From Scytonema hofmannii PCC 7110 (GTDB lineage: Bacteria > Cyanobacteriota > Cyanobacteriia > Cyanobacteriales > Nostocaceae): a DNA stretch of 64,000 nucleotides. Position 1 is the stretch's first letter. Each line of letters opens with the position of its first letter. Below the pieces are notes generated by a model. It was not told the origin of the DNA. It did not search any database and worked only from the letters and a program-made list of their open reading frames with translations. Below are positions 25,012 to 34,106 of the stretch, in pieces. Where the stretch lies: contig NZ_KQ976354.1 in assembly GCF_000346485.2 (NCBI RefSeq), forward strand, positions 5,874,824 through 5,938,823, in the 5' to 3' direction. The position numbers and the translations under genes were made by a program.

Positions 25012-26723
25012 CAACTCCCGTCGGTTTTATCCTCGGTACTCAAGAAGCAACCCCCTTGGAATTTTGGGTTGCAGTGTCACCCGGTCAAGTTTTGCGCCTT
25101 GATGATGTGGTGGAAGTGCAAACTCACCGTCCTGATGGGAGTGGTATTGTGAAATTTTATGGTGTGGTTGATTATGTCCGCACCTTACATGAAGGAACTC
25201 AGTTTGATACAGATACTTTCTTGGCAAAAAGTGGTAGTTTGCCTGTGAATGTCTCCTATGCTGCTCATATTCAAGTAACACGCATTGAACCCGAAGAATA
25301 TTTGCCACCGCAACCGGGCGATACAGTCATGTTAGCTGTGGATGAAGAATTAAAACGTGCTTTGCATTTTGATGGCATGGAAAAACGCATCCCCGCAGGT
25401 ACAATGCGTAACAGTAGCCCAGCTTATTTTAACTATGAATTTATTGATGGCACAAAAGGCGCACATATTAATATTTCGGGTGTATCTGGGGTAGCGACAA
25501 AAACATCTTATGCTTTATTTTTACTCCACGGAATTTTTCACTCTGCTGCATTAGGTTACCATCGTGCTAATACTAAAGCTTTGATTTTTAACGTTAAAGG
25601 TGAAGATTTGTTTTTTATAGATAAGCAGAATGCTAAACTTAAAGAACAGGATTTAGCACAATATAAAATCTTGGGAATACCCGCAGAACCATTTAAAGAT
25701 GTGCGTTTTTGTGCTGCACCAAGAAAAGGCAGTCATGATGTAGACCCGCATTTAGAACAACGGGCTGATAATATTTCAGTTTACTTGTGGAGCTTGAGGG
25801 AATTGTGTCGCGATCGCCTCTTCAGTTTCCTATTTGCTGGAGAGGATTTAGAAAGAGGAAATTTAGGATTTTTAGTTTCTATTGTAGAGGAAAAATTAGC
25901 ACGCATTGCTGAAGATAATGATAAAACAGATAAAAAAAATAACAGAAAGCCTGGAGTGCATCTAGATGTAGAACCTTATGGAGCACCAGAGAAGAAAAAA
26001 GTCACAACGTTTAGAGAACTAATTGAATTTTTAGAAGATAAGTTAGTTGAAAATGAAGATAACAGTTGGTTGGGGCGAAATACCAACGCCACTGCTGAGG
26101 CTTTGATACGTCGCATATGGGGAATACGCGAGGAAATAGGGCATTTGATTCGTGGAGATTTGCCTCCCGAACAAATAGCAAAATATCAACTCGATCCTCT
26201 ATCGCCTTCGCATCAAATAACGATTGTTGATATTAATAAGATAGGAGGAAAAGCGCAAAAGTTTGTTGTGGGAATACTTTTACAACGACTGTTTGCAGAA
26301 AAGGAAAAGCGGGGACAATACCCGGTTGTTTTTATAGTTCTTGACGAATTGAATAAATACGCTCCCCGTGAAGGGCGGAGTCCAATAAAAAATTTGTTGG
26401 TGGAAATTGCAGAACGGGGTCGTTCTTTGGGCATCATCTTGATAGGCGCACAACAAACAGCTTCAGAAGTGGAACGCCGTGTTGTAGGACAAGCTGCAAT
26501 TCGCGTCGTCGGTAGACTCGATTCTGCAGAGGCTGAAAGTGCAGAATATAACTTTCTCTCAGGAGGATGTCGCAAGCGATCGCTCCTCCTAAAATCAGGT
26601 ACTATGTTTGTTCACCAGCCTGAAGTTCCATCCCCGATTCTAATTAATTTTCCCTTTCCTCCCTATGCAACCCGCTATAGTGAAGTAGCAACTAATGATG
26701 AGGATGATGATATTGAATTTTAG
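25008..26723 (+). CDS. herA: HerA-type DNA translocase/helicase
   Basis: 571 residues: an N-terminal HAS-barrel (1-100; VGFILGTQEATPLEFWVAVS), then a RecA/FtsK-like ATPase with a Walker A variant GVSGVATKTS at 158-167, Walker B VFIVLDELNKYAP at about 441-453 and GRSLGIILIGAQQTASEV with the sensor Gln. The P-loop lacks the usual GKT but keeps KTS, as in other HerA proteins. HerA forms a hexamer driving NurA. Together with sbcCD 7 kb away this matches an MRE11-RAD50-HerA-NurA-like end-resection set; HerA homologues also occur in phage-defence systems. Confidence 0.88.
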   Translation: MTTPVGFILGTQEATPLEFWVAVSPGQVLRLDDVVEVQTHRPDGSGIVKFYGVVDYVRTLHEGTQFDTDTFLAKSGSLPVNVSYAAHIQVTRIEPEEYLPPQPGDTVMLAVDEELKRALHFDGMEKRIPAGTMRNSSPAYFNYEFIDGTKGAHINISGVSGVATKTSYALFLLHGIFHSAALGYHRANTKALIFNVKGEDLFFIDKQNAKLKEQDLAQYKILGIPAEPFKDVRFCAAPRKGSHDVDPHLEQRADNISVYLWSLRELCRDRLFSFLFAGEDLERGNLGFLVSIVEEKLARIAEDNDKTDKKNNRKPGVHLDVEPYGAPEKKKVTTFRELIEFLEDKLVENEDNSWLGRNTNATAEALIRRIWGIREEIGHLIRGDLPPEQIAKYQLDPLSPSHQITIVDINKIGGKAQKFVVGILLQRLFAEKEKRGQYPVVFIVLDELNKYAPREGRSPIKNLLVEIAERGRSLGIILIGAQQTASEVERRVVGQAAIRVVGRLDSAEAESAEYNFLSGGCRKRSLLLKSGTMFVHQPEVPSPILINFPFPPYATRYSEVATNDEDDDIEF

Positions 26724-26930
26724 TAGGGGCGCAATGCCTTGCGCCCGTACAGTGGTTAGTGGTTATTGTTTTTTTGCCTTGGCGATTAGAAATCGCGGCT
26801 ATACAACCAAAGTCCACCTGCGCGGACTAAATTATCTAGTATCATAAATTTCTTGTGGTGCGGGCGAGGACGCCCGCCACGAATACAGGACAGGCGTCCT
26901 CGCCCATCCCATAATATGTGATAATCTATG
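26724..26930. repeat. Cluster of dispersed hairpin repeats
   Basis: GGGGCGCAATGCCTTGCGCCC follows the herA stop (relative of 3718-3743). A partial MITE core (AGAAATCGCGGCTATACAAC...CCTGCGCGGACT) lies at about 26788-26830, and GCGGGCGAGGACGCCCGC with CAGGCGTCCTCGCC at about 26859-26906. All are palindromic; no gene. Confidence 0.65.
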
Positions 26931-27377
26931 TTATGATGTCAGAACTTCATCTAGAACCACCACAGGCAAACTGGGCAATGTTCGCAGTCTCTGATCGTTG
27001 GTGAGAAACTGGGTACATCCTGAAATTATTGCTGTTGCAGCATGAATAGCATCTGGTGTTCTTAATGAAGCGGTTGTTGCTCGTAGTCTTGCTGCCTCCC
27101 TCAGAATAATTTGATTAATTGGAATTAATTGAATAACTGATGATAAAAGTAAGTGCTCATAAGTATCAATCAGGTTAGTATTTAATTGCCGAAACGGTAT
27201 TACCAAGGATTCCAGAAGAGTAAGTTCACTAGTGATTAGCTCGATTTGTCCTACCTGAAACTTCTGCCATAGCGGTTGGAGCAATTGCCAGTAATTTGGA
27301 TGAACCTCGATTGTGTAGATTACTATCGAGGTATCAATGTAAATCTTGGCAGAATCTGGCAAATTTAACTGTCCCAT
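26931..27377 (-). CDS. VapC-like PIN-domain toxin
   Basis: 148 residues with the acidic PIN residues: KIYIDTSIVIYTIE (Asp15), ELTLLESLV (Glu), RTPDAIHAATA (Asp) and FLTNDQRLR (Asp). PIN toxins are Mg-dependent ribonucleases that cleave tRNA, rRNA or mRNA. Overlaps its antitoxin by 13 bp. Intact. Confidence 0.9.
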   Translation of the reverse strand: MGQLNLPDSAKIYIDTSIVIYTIEVHPNYWQLLQPLWQKFQVGQIELITSELTLLESLVIPFRQLNTNLIDTYEHLLLSSVIQLIPINQIILREAARLRATTASLRTPDAIHAATAIISGCTQFLTNDQRLRTLPSLPVVVLDEVLTS

Positions 27378-27616
27378 GAATCTCTTTCAACCTGGAGATC
27401 GTAGTTAATTTCTTCAGCTGTTCTAAAAGGATGGTTGCTCCGAACCTGTTCAATCCATTCCAGAATGTTCTGACGACTCAGTTTGGGCTTCTCTGGAAGA
27501 ATAATAATGACTTCAACAGTTTGTCCTACTGAATCAGAAACAGTTTCTGATGGCAAATTGATTTCTATTTTATTGCCAGGTAAAACTTTGGTTTCAATAC
27601 GTAAAGCCGATTGCAT
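27365..27616 (-). CDS. Antitoxin of the PIN-domain pair
   Basis: 83 residues: IETKVLPGNKIEINLPSETV, VEVIIILPE, then FRTAEEINYDLQVERDSW, a usual toxin-binding tail (AEEIDxxLxxERDSW) of antitoxins of PIN toxins. Coupled to the toxin by overlap. Confidence 0.85.
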   Translation of the reverse strand: MQSALRIETKVLPGNKIEINLPSETVSDSVGQTVEVIIILPEKPKLSRQNILEWIEQVRSNHPFRTAEEINYDLQVERDSWDS

Positions 27617-27727
27617 TGAGTCTTTTCCTTATTTGGTTATTTTTCGAGGATTTAGTACATTTTTCTCCAAGAGTAAGCGATCGCGCTTCCTTTTTCCTGA
27701 TTTGCGGTTCTTGCCTATAAATAAAAA

Positions 27728-27754
27728 CCACATACTAACTATCCTAGTATGTGG
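27728..27754. terminator. Hairpin CCACATACTA / TAGTATGTGG
   Basis: A 10-bp perfect stem with 7-nt loop, preceded by an A-rich tract (a U-run for leftward transcripts) and followed by GCTTTCC. It could terminate leftward or rightward transcription; no convincing gene abuts it. Confidence 0.5.
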
Positions 27755-28023
27755 CTTTCCAGCAATGCATTTAAATTCTAAAAAAGAATACTACTTCAAA
27801 AAGTCTTGTCAAGTGACAATTATCGTTTGTTTTAAGAATTCCCCTGAAATAAATTCTCCTAGAGACATGAACGTAGCACTTAACAAGCAGTCAATCGGCT
27901 AGTGGTTGGCTGCAATGACTCCGCAGGAACAAATAGCGTATTGTGGTCAGCAAAAGCCGTCCAAGTTTGGTCAGATAACGGTTCCGAGGCAACAATAACT
28001 TGGGTTGGGTGATTCGCATCATT
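27755..28023. other. Gap without a recognisable gene
   Basis: Between the hairpin and the PIN fragment at 28024 I see no coherent reading frame. The stretch 27900-28020 (TGGCTGCAATGACTCCGCAG...) may be remnant coding sequence but I cannot assign it. Confidence 0.4.
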
Positions 28024-28083
28024 ATGTATCTCTTAGATACCAATCATTGCAGTTACAATATTGATAACATCCCTAATTTTTAG
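28024..28083 (+). pseudogene. PIN toxin remnant (first about 10 residues)
   Basis: MYLLDTNHCSY is the start of a VapC-like PIN toxin (Asp5). The frame stops after 19 residues at the join with an antisense RelE-like toxin fragment. Confidence 0.6.
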
Positions 28084-28156
28084 ACAGTGTACGAACCTTC
28101 CGTTGCAATTCAACTGTTAGTTTAATTTCTCAGGGAGATGATTCGGTCAACTTCAA
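28073..28156 (-). pseudogene. Truncated second copy of the RelE-like toxin
   Basis: From TTG 28156: KLTESSP, then TGA in place of the Ile codon, then EIKLTVELQRKVRTLSK and a stop. This corresponds to the first 26 codons of the toxin at 22989-23369. The rest is gone; the break joins the PIN remnant. Confidence 0.8.
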
Positions 28157-28397
28157 TATCCTCCCATAACTGGGAAAGAGAAAGTGTTTGTCCAGTTATT
28201 GCTTCGTGCCACGATTGACGAAAGCTTTCTGCTGAAAATGTCAAAGCATTATCATCGGCTTCTTCCACCTCAACTGATTCGTTAATTAACACAATCACTC
28301 TTACAGATCGATCGCTGGGAAAATTGTCCAACAGTTCTTCAGGAACTTCTAGCGTTCCTTCAGGTGTAATTTTTGCTGGAAATTCGTATGCTTTCAT
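28122..28397 (-). CDS. Second copy of the RelE-type antitoxin (orphan, extended)
   Basis: 91 residues, nearly the same as 23356-23610 over the first 83 or so. The original stop TGA is CGA here, so the protein gains RIISLRN. With its own toxin copy destroyed, it may neutralise the toxin at 22989 in trans; that is inference. Confidence 0.78.
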   Translation of the reverse strand: MKAYEFPAKITPEGTLEVPEELLDNFPSDRSVRVIVLINESVEVEEADDNALTFSAESFRQSWHEAITGQTLSLSQLWEDIEVDRIISLRN

Positions 28398-28515
28398 TTT
28401 GATTCTCTTTTGTTAGTCTATAATTATAGCGTAATAGATTTTAATAATGCTTAAGTAATAAAATTTAGCCTTCCATAATAATGGGACAATGCATTGAGGT
28501 TAGAGGTGGTTCAGT

Positions 28516-29091
28516 ATGCTTACTCCAGAAAATCTCGATTATTTCAAGTGGCAAATTCCAGATGGCTCTCGCGTCCGCCTAACTTTACTTCAAGAAGACG
28601 ATCTAGAGTTTTTGCACAAGTGGAAAAGCCAAGTTGATATTTCCTACCTAACTTCTCAACCAATAGAGCACATTTCTTTAAAAGAACGACAGCGACGGTT
28701 TCAGGAGAAAATTCCCTCTGTATTTGCAATTCGCCGAATTACAGATAATCAATTCCTTGGACAGATTAGCTTATATAACCTCAATCCTAAAAATCGGTCA
28801 GCAGGGATCGGTTACTTCACTGGTGCAGACTATAGACGGCTTGGTTACACCAAAGAGGGATTGCAACTCCTAATTAATTACTTATTTAAGGTTATTGGGT
28901 TAAATAAAGTGATGGCAGATACTGGTGCGTTTAATCAAGCTTCAATTGCTCTGCTCAAGTCTTTGGGATTTCAACTTGATGGCTGTTTGCGTCAGCATCA
29001 ATTACTGGATGGCGTGTTGCATAACCAGTTACTCTTCAGTTTGTTAGCTCAAGAGTGGAAGGAGAACGGCTATAGTCGGAATATGAGTTAA
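28516..29091 (+). CDS. GNAT N-acetyltransferase (RimJ/RimL type)
   Basis: 191 residues. The GNAT fold is visible as VRLTLLQEDDLEFLHKWKSQ, FAIRRITDNQFLGQISLYNL, AGIGYFTGADYRRLGYTKEG (acetyl-CoA loop) and IGLNKVMADTGAFNQASIAL, then LKSLGFQLDGCLRQH. It resembles RimJ/RimL-type acetyltransferases that modify protein or small-molecule amines; the substrate is unknown. About 58 bp of its 3' end recur directly after the sbcC stop (38299). Confidence 0.87.
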   Translation: MLTPENLDYFKWQIPDGSRVRLTLLQEDDLEFLHKWKSQVDISYLTSQPIEHISLKERQRRFQEKIPSVFAIRRITDNQFLGQISLYNLNPKNRSAGIGYFTGADYRRLGYTKEGLQLLINYLFKVIGLNKVMADTGAFNQASIALLKSLGFQLDGCLRQHQLLDGVLHNQLLFSLLAQEWKENGYSRNMS

Positions 29092-29120
29092 AGGTGATAT
29101 TTTAATTAGAATGGACTCCT

Positions 29121-29453
29121 ATGAAAACTAAGCCTTTTAGCGAACTTCGTAAAAAAATGATGCCTCAGCAGCAGGCAGAAAGTGAGATGCAGGCAAATCT
29201 TGCACTATTACTATTCTATTTGAGATTTTCTGAAGTGAGAGAATCTGTCGGCAAAACTCAAAGTGAAGTTGCTGAAGAGATGGAAGTAGGACAATCTGCT
29301 CTTTCAAAGATTGAGCATCAAGAGGATATTCAGGTTTCCACGCTCTCAAGATATATTACATCTCTTGGCGGAAGTCTTACCATAACAGCACGTTTTCCTG
29401 ACAGGGAAATTGTTATCACTCAATTTGGAGTGACAGACTCATTACAGCACTGA
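29121..29453 (+). CDS. XRE-family HTH regulator, HigA-like
   Basis: 110 residues. GKTQSEVAEEMEVGQSALSK, then IEHQEDIQVSTLSRYITSLG is a lambda-repressor-type helix-turn-helix followed by LTITARFPDREIVITQF, common in HigA antitoxins. No toxin lies upstream; the 30-bp neighbour is the GNAT gene. Confidence 0.8.
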   Translation: MKTKPFSELRKKMMPQQQAESEMQANLALLLFYLRFSEVRESVGKTQSEVAEEMEVGQSALSKIEHQEDIQVSTLSRYITSLGGSLTITARFPDREIVITQFGVTDSLQH

Positions 29454-29511
29454 TTTGAGGACAGGGCTAATTTGCTCATTTGCAATCCACCCTATGTCTG
29501 ACATCATTAAC

Positions 29512-32280
29512 TTACCAATTGGCGGAACGCACTTGTAACATGGTTACGATCGTCAAGCAACGCCATAGCCTGTGTAAGGGCGTTTCAACTGAACCAGACG
29601 TGACGACAAAGTTGCTATCAGGACTAAATGCTGCACTCCAAACCCAATTTGAATGACCCGTAAAGGTAGAAATCCTTTCGCCTGAACTCACATTCCATAC
29701 TTGTGCTATTTTACCTCCACTAGCAGTAGCGATCAGTTGACTGCGAGAGTCAAAGCCTAGCCCATATACCCTGTCATCCCCAGTAGGTAGTTCATGAAAG
29801 AGTTCAAATGTAGCACCCTTTTTTTTCCAGATCCTGACTGTACCGTCAAATTCAGCAATACCGTCACCGTCCAAATCATACCCTCTAGCAAGGTAACAAC
29901 CAGCTCCAAAACCACAGGCTGTTGCGATGTAATTGCCATTGAGACTGAACTGTACAACTGTCACCTCTCCTAGACTTTCCTTAGATGTATTTCCAGGTAA
30001 CTCTCGGATAAACTCTCCTGTTTTGACATTCCACAGTCGTGCCTTCCAGTCATCACTAACACTGACCAAGAATTGGTTGTCAGGGCTGAAGCTTGCTTCT
30101 ACCACATTTCCCGTGCTTTTGTTCAAGATTATCACTACGCCTGTGACAATATTCATTATCTGTCCTGGCTTTTCACCTCTGCCGATTAGGACAAATTTGC
30201 CGTCAGAGCTAAAGACGGCGTTAGTAACTTCTATCAATTTCTCATTCAAGGTTTGGACTTGATTGGTTCTGAAATTCCGTACCTCCGCTCTGCCGTTATC
30301 ATTAACTACAAGCACAAAATCGCCATTTGTGAAAGCTTTACCTTTTGCTAAACTAGTGTGTCCATCCAATGTGTCGATATTCAACACCTTTACTGTGCCG
30401 TTTTCCATATTTGTTGCTACTACCTGCTTGCTATCAGAAGTGAAAGCTATTGTCCATATCAGATTATTGTGTTGGTAATTAGGAATTTGGATTTTAGCTC
30501 GCACACGCGATTCAAAAAGGGCTTTTCTCAAAATATCCTCGGCTTCAGGGGTATGATATGTGTCTATTGCACGAGTTGCCAACTGTAAACTCTGTTCGGG
30601 ATCGATTGCCAGCTGCAATTTTGCGTTCGCTGCAAGTTCACGAGATACAGAAATTTCCCGTTGCCAAGCTGCAACTCCAGCAAACGTGAATGCCACTGCT
30701 GAAAAGCTAGTAAGTACGATCGTAGTTCTGCGTTTTCGCCGATCGCGCAACTCCAAACTAGCATCAATAAACTGGTTTGCCGTCTCACTAAATCCACCCA
30801 GCACTTGATTAAACGTCACGTCTTTCCTTAGTTCTCGAATTTTCTCCAACTTCGAGCCACTCCACAGTTCATCCTCTGCTTTAGAAGCTTGCCACCTTGC
30901 CACATCATCATTTAATCGATTACGAAGCGCTATAGCTTGACGATTTGTTTTAATCCAGTTATTTAAAGTTGTCCAAGAAGTAAGAAGAGTTTCATGGGCA
31001 ATTTCTACAGTAGATTGTTGGGATTGCTTTGGGCGGTCACTCACTAACAAATTATTATTAATCAACTTAACCAGCACATCTTGCTCAAGCTCCACGCTAA
31101 ACTCAGAACGCAGCGCCCGTCTGCGAACGGGCTTCCACTCAATACCAGAGTCTTCATCCCCACCAATATCAACCAGTTTGAGGAAGATTCTCTGGGTAGC
31201 AATTTTTTCCTGTGCTGGTAAATCCTCATAAATTTTATCCACCCGTTGCTGAAGCGCACCCCTAACCCCACCTAACTTCCGGTAAGTACTGCTATTCAAT
31301 GTGCGGTCATTGATACTGCCAGTTTTTACTTCCGTTTCCCACAGTAGATTCAGTGTGTACTGCAACAAAGGCAAATAACCTGCTTGTCCTTGTACATCCT
31401 TAATGATTTCCTCAACGAGCCCTGTTTCAAAAACTACACCATGATGAGCCGCAGGTTGTTCTATCGCCAAACGCAACTCATCTGATTGCATTTCTGCAAT
31501 CAGCGGACGATGTTTATTTGTAGCTTTCACCAATGCTGGATAGGGGCTTAACTTATCAAGAAAATCAGCCCGCATTGTTGCCATGATTTTGACTTTTAGA
31601 ACATTGGCTTTGGCTATTTGTACCAAACTAGCGATAAAGCGATCGCGTTTTTCTGAGTGACTGGTAGTAAACAACTCCTCAAACTGGTCAATTAAGATAA
31701 ACCAATAATCATCAGCTTGCTTTAGCCTCGTCACTACTTGAGTTAATGTGTCAGCTTTAGCCTCACGGGCGATTTGGGCTTTTTGTTGCGTATTTTTACT
31801 AAGTAAACTAGCATATAAAGATTCAAATGGGTCTTGGTCAGGGGTAAATATCAGGTTAACTAACCGCGTTCCGTGTTTTTGGGAAAGCCAGGGAATCAAA
31901 CCCGCACGCACTACCGATGATTTGCCACTACCACTAGCACCTAAAAGTAAAACTAGGTTAGTTTGTTCGAGTTCATCCACCAACCCTTGTAGAAATTGGT
32001 CGCGACCAAAAAATAAGTCTTTATCCTCTGGCTCAAATTTCTTTAAACCTTTGTAAGGAGAAGTTTCTATAAATTTACGAGTTTTAATCTCATCAATAGA
32101 GATTTGCAAAATCTCCGTATTGTTGATAGTAACATTGTTACTATCACCTTGAATTTGAATATTATCATTACCTATTGCAGCTTGCACCCCACCACTCAAA
32201 GTAGAATTTTCTACCTGCTGCTGAATCATTGGCTTAGCTATGGGTAGTAAGTTTTCCTCGGAATGCTCTTGCTGGCTCAT
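29512..32280 (-). CDS. nSTAND1 ATPase with WD40 repeats and an N-terminal Gly/Asn assembly-like motif
   Basis: 922 residues. Residues 29-50 carry SGGVQAAIGNDNIQIQGDSN, a Gly/Asn-rich motif with two I-(x)-G-x-x-N units. SPYKGLKKFEPEDKDLFFGR (74-93) marks nSTAND1; Walker A is GASGSGKSS at 114-122 and Walker B FILIDQFEEL at 194-203. A hydrophobic helix near 530 (TIVLTSFSAVAFTFAGVAAW) is followed by WD40 repeats from about 590 (ASFSPDNQFLVSVSDDWKAR...LWNVKTG). The C-terminus ends with ETPLHRLWRCLTIVTML, which departs from the WD40 pattern, so the last blade may be damaged. STAND proteins sense a ligand and oligomerise to activate effectors. It is divergent to a CHAT gene with a matching motif, 107 bp apart. 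Confidence 0.9.
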   Translation of the reverse strand: MSQQEHSEENLLPIAKPMIQQQVENSTLSGGVQAAIGNDNIQIQGDSNNVTINNTEILQISIDEIKTRKFIETSPYKGLKKFEPEDKDLFFGRDQFLQGLVDELEQTNLVLLLGASGSGKSSVVRAGLIPWLSQKHGTRLVNLIFTPDQDPFESLYASLLSKNTQQKAQIAREAKADTLTQVVTRLKQADDYWFILIDQFEELFTTSHSEKRDRFIASLVQIAKANVLKVKIMATMRADFLDKLSPYPALVKATNKHRPLIAEMQSDELRLAIEQPAAHHGVVFETGLVEEIIKDVQGQAGYLPLLQYTLNLLWETEVKTGSINDRTLNSSTYRKLGGVRGALQQRVDKIYEDLPAQEKIATQRIFLKLVDIGGDEDSGIEWKPVRRRALRSEFSVELEQDVLVKLINNNLLVSDRPKQSQQSTVEIAHETLLTSWTTLNNWIKTNRQAIALRNRLNDDVARWQASKAEDELWSGSKLEKIRELRKDVTFNQVLGGFSETANQFIDASLELRDRRKRRTTIVLTSFSAVAFTFAGVAAWQREISVSRELAANAKLQLAIDPEQSLQLATRAIDTYHTPEAEDILRKALFESRVRAKIQIPNYQHNNLIWTIAFTSDSKQVVATNMENGTVKVLNIDTLDGHTSLAKGKAFTNGDFVLVVNDNGRAEVRNFRTNQVQTLNEKLIEVTNAVFSSDGKFVLIGRGEKPGQIMNIVTGVVIILNKSTGNVVEASFSPDNQFLVSVSDDWKARLWNVKTGEFIRELPGNTSKESLGEVTVVQFSLNGNYIATACGFGAGCYLARGYDLDGDGIAEFDGTVRIWKKKGATFELFHELPTGDDRVYGLGFDSRSQLIATASGGKIAQVWNVSSGERISTFTGHSNWVWSAAFSPDSNFVVTSGSVETPLHRLWRCLTIVTMLQVRSANW

Positions 32281-32387
32281 AGGCTATTTTCGGTCAAATT
32301 ATCCTTGGAAATCAACATTCTAGATTAACAAGTTATAACATTCAAGAATTTTATATAATATTTTCATATTCTAAAATTTTATAGATT
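32281..32387. promoter_or_regulatory. AT-rich divergent promoter region
   Basis: The 107-bp gap between the STAND and CHAT genes is strongly AT-rich and contains TATAAT at 32354-32359, about 28 bp before the CHAT start, a plausible -10 box. A shared control region would co-regulate the pair. Confidence 0.45.
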
Positions 32388-33467
32388 ATGAATATTAAAA
32401 AAATCTTAATTTTATCTGCCAATCCCAAAGATACAAATCAGTTGCGTCTCAATGAAGAAGTGCGGAATATTCAGGCTGCACTTGAACGAGCCAAAAATCG
32501 AGAACAATTTGAAGTTTTCACCTCTTGGGCAGTCCGAGTTGAGGACTTGCGTCGTGCATTGTTAGACCATCAACCAACAATTGTTCACTTTTCTGGGCAT
32601 GGTTCAGGAACTACTGGATTGATTTTAGAAAATAATTTTGGGCAAGTGCAACTGGTAAGTAGTGAATCTCTAGCCCGATTATTTAAGTTATTTCAAAACA
32701 AAGTTGAGTGTGTTTTACTGAATGCCTGCTACTCAGAAGTACAAGCAGATGCCATTTATCAACATATTGATTGTGTTATAGGTATGACCCGTCCAATTGG
32801 AGATGTTGCCGCCACTGAATTTGCTGTTGGCTTTTATGATGCATTAGGGGCAGGAAGTTCCTATGATGTTTGTTTTGAAGTCGGTTGTGCTTCGATCGAT
32901 CTAGCGGGAATTCCAGAGTCAGAAACTCCTGTACTTAAGTTTAGACCGCGTTTACCTCAAGCTTTAGATAAACAGACAGAACAACAAATAGATACAGAAG
33001 AATATGTTGCTAAGGGAAAAAATTCACCACCAAGAAATAATGGTGGTATTTCTCAAAACGTTAATGGAGGAACTGTGTACGGTGGGATGCAGGCTGCTAT
33101 TGGTAAGAATAATCAACAGAGAATGACAACCCAAGCAGCTACTGGCAAACAGCCAACTAAAGAAGAAGCGATCCAGATGCTTGCAGAAATCGAGCAGATG
33201 ATTAGCAGCGCAGAACTCCCAGTAAATATAAAAGAAGAAGCGATGATGTATTTGGGTGCAGCGAGAATTGCAACTGCAAAAGCAGAACCGAACAAAGCAC
33301 TGATTACAACCAACCTTGGAGGTGTTGTTGAAATCTTGCAAAATGCTAGTCAAAACCAAGGAAAGGGTGAAACACTTTGGGAAAAGACAAAGCCTGTCTT
33401 ATTGAACATAACTGATTGGTTGAATCAAGCGATCGCTCTTTCGATACTAGGAATGCTTGTAAACTAA
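32388..33467 (+). CDS. CHAT-type caspase-like protein with Gly/Asn motif, likely effector of the STAND protein
   Basis: 359 residues. The N-terminal domain (KKILILSANPKDTNQLRLNE; IVHFSGHGSG with His71; VLLNACYS with Cys114) is a short caspase-like CHAT domain with the His-Cys dyad. Residues 219-243 are a Gly/Asn-rich segment, GGTVYGGMQAAIGKNNQQ, that matches the STAND N-terminal motif (GGVQAAIGNDN). A helical region follows (PTKEEAIQMLAEIEQMISSA) and a hydrophobic C-terminus (AIALSILGMLV) that may touch membrane. Predicted role: protease activated when the STAND partner assembles. The motif match is seen; the mechanism is inferred. Confidence 0.85.
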   Translation: MNIKKILILSANPKDTNQLRLNEEVRNIQAALERAKNREQFEVFTSWAVRVEDLRRALLDHQPTIVHFSGHGSGTTGLILENNFGQVQLVSSESLARLFKLFQNKVECVLLNACYSEVQADAIYQHIDCVIGMTRPIGDVAATEFAVGFYDALGAGSSYDVCFEVGCASIDLAGIPESETPVLKFRPRLPQALDKQTEQQIDTEEYVAKGKNSPPRNNGGISQNVNGGTVYGGMQAAIGKNNQQRMTTQAATGKQPTKEEAIQMLAEIEQMISSAELPVNIKEEAMMYLGAARIATAKAEPNKALITTNLGGVVEILQNASQNQGKGETLWEKTKPVLLNITDWLNQAIALSILGMLVN

Positions 33468-33545
33468 AATTGAATCACTTGAACTAAAGGAATATTTTAA
33501 ACTTAATCAATGATGCCACACCAGCGATCGCACACGAATAGAGAG

Positions 33546-33722
33546 ATGGAAATCCAATTACCGCAAGCTGAGCAATCTGAAAGACCTTGGATGAAATTTG
33601 CAGGCGTGTTCAAAGACGATCCAGACTTTGATGCAGTTCAGCAGTATATTCAAGAGTATCGTCAGGAATTGGATGCTGCTCTTAATTTAGAAGATTCCGA
33701 TCTAGAGAGAGACGCCAGTTGA
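33546..33722 (+). CDS. Orphan antitoxin-like protein
   Basis: 58 residues from ATG 33546 (the frame is open from 33510). SERPWMKFAGVFKDDPDFDA, then YIQEYRQELDA fits a cyanobacterial antitoxin family (WLKFAGMFKDDPxFDE) that normally precedes a PIN toxin. No toxin follows. Confidence 0.65.
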   Translation: MEIQLPQAEQSERPWMKFAGVFKDDPDFDAVQQYIQEYRQELDAALNLEDSDLERDAS

Positions 33723-33861
33723 ACCTTTGGATTCAAGGGAATCGATTTTGTTTCTCTTTTTCAAAGTTATTTGCCTCAAGGCAAATTTTTGTAACAAATC
33801 TTGCTTTAATTACCACTCTCTGAATAAAACAGACATCAAGGTAACTTATTTTAGTAAAACT

Positions 33862-34106
33862 TATACCATTTTGGATTTTATATTTTAGATTTTGGATTGA
33901 GAAAGTGTCTAACCTCACTTTTGACCAACTATCTGTCGCACTCTGTATTCAAACTGGTATTACGCACTGATAAAATAAACGAGATGTATGTTAGCGCAAT
34001 AAAAATGAAGGGAATATACTAGATTTCTAATAGGGAATTTTATGTTGAGATGGAAGTAATCCAAAATCCAAAATCTAAAATCCAAAATCTAAAATCCAAA
34101 ATATAT
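33862..34106. repeat. Inverted arms of an AATCCAAAATCTAAA tandem repeat
   Basis: ATTTTGGATTTTATATTTTAG... at about 33869-33898 and its complement-type array AATCCAAAATCTAAAATCC... at 34059-34103 face each other across about 160 bp. The right arm ends directly before the sbcD start; the frame of sbcD is open through it. Such arrays are common in filamentous cyanobacteria. No gene between the arms. Confidence 0.7.
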
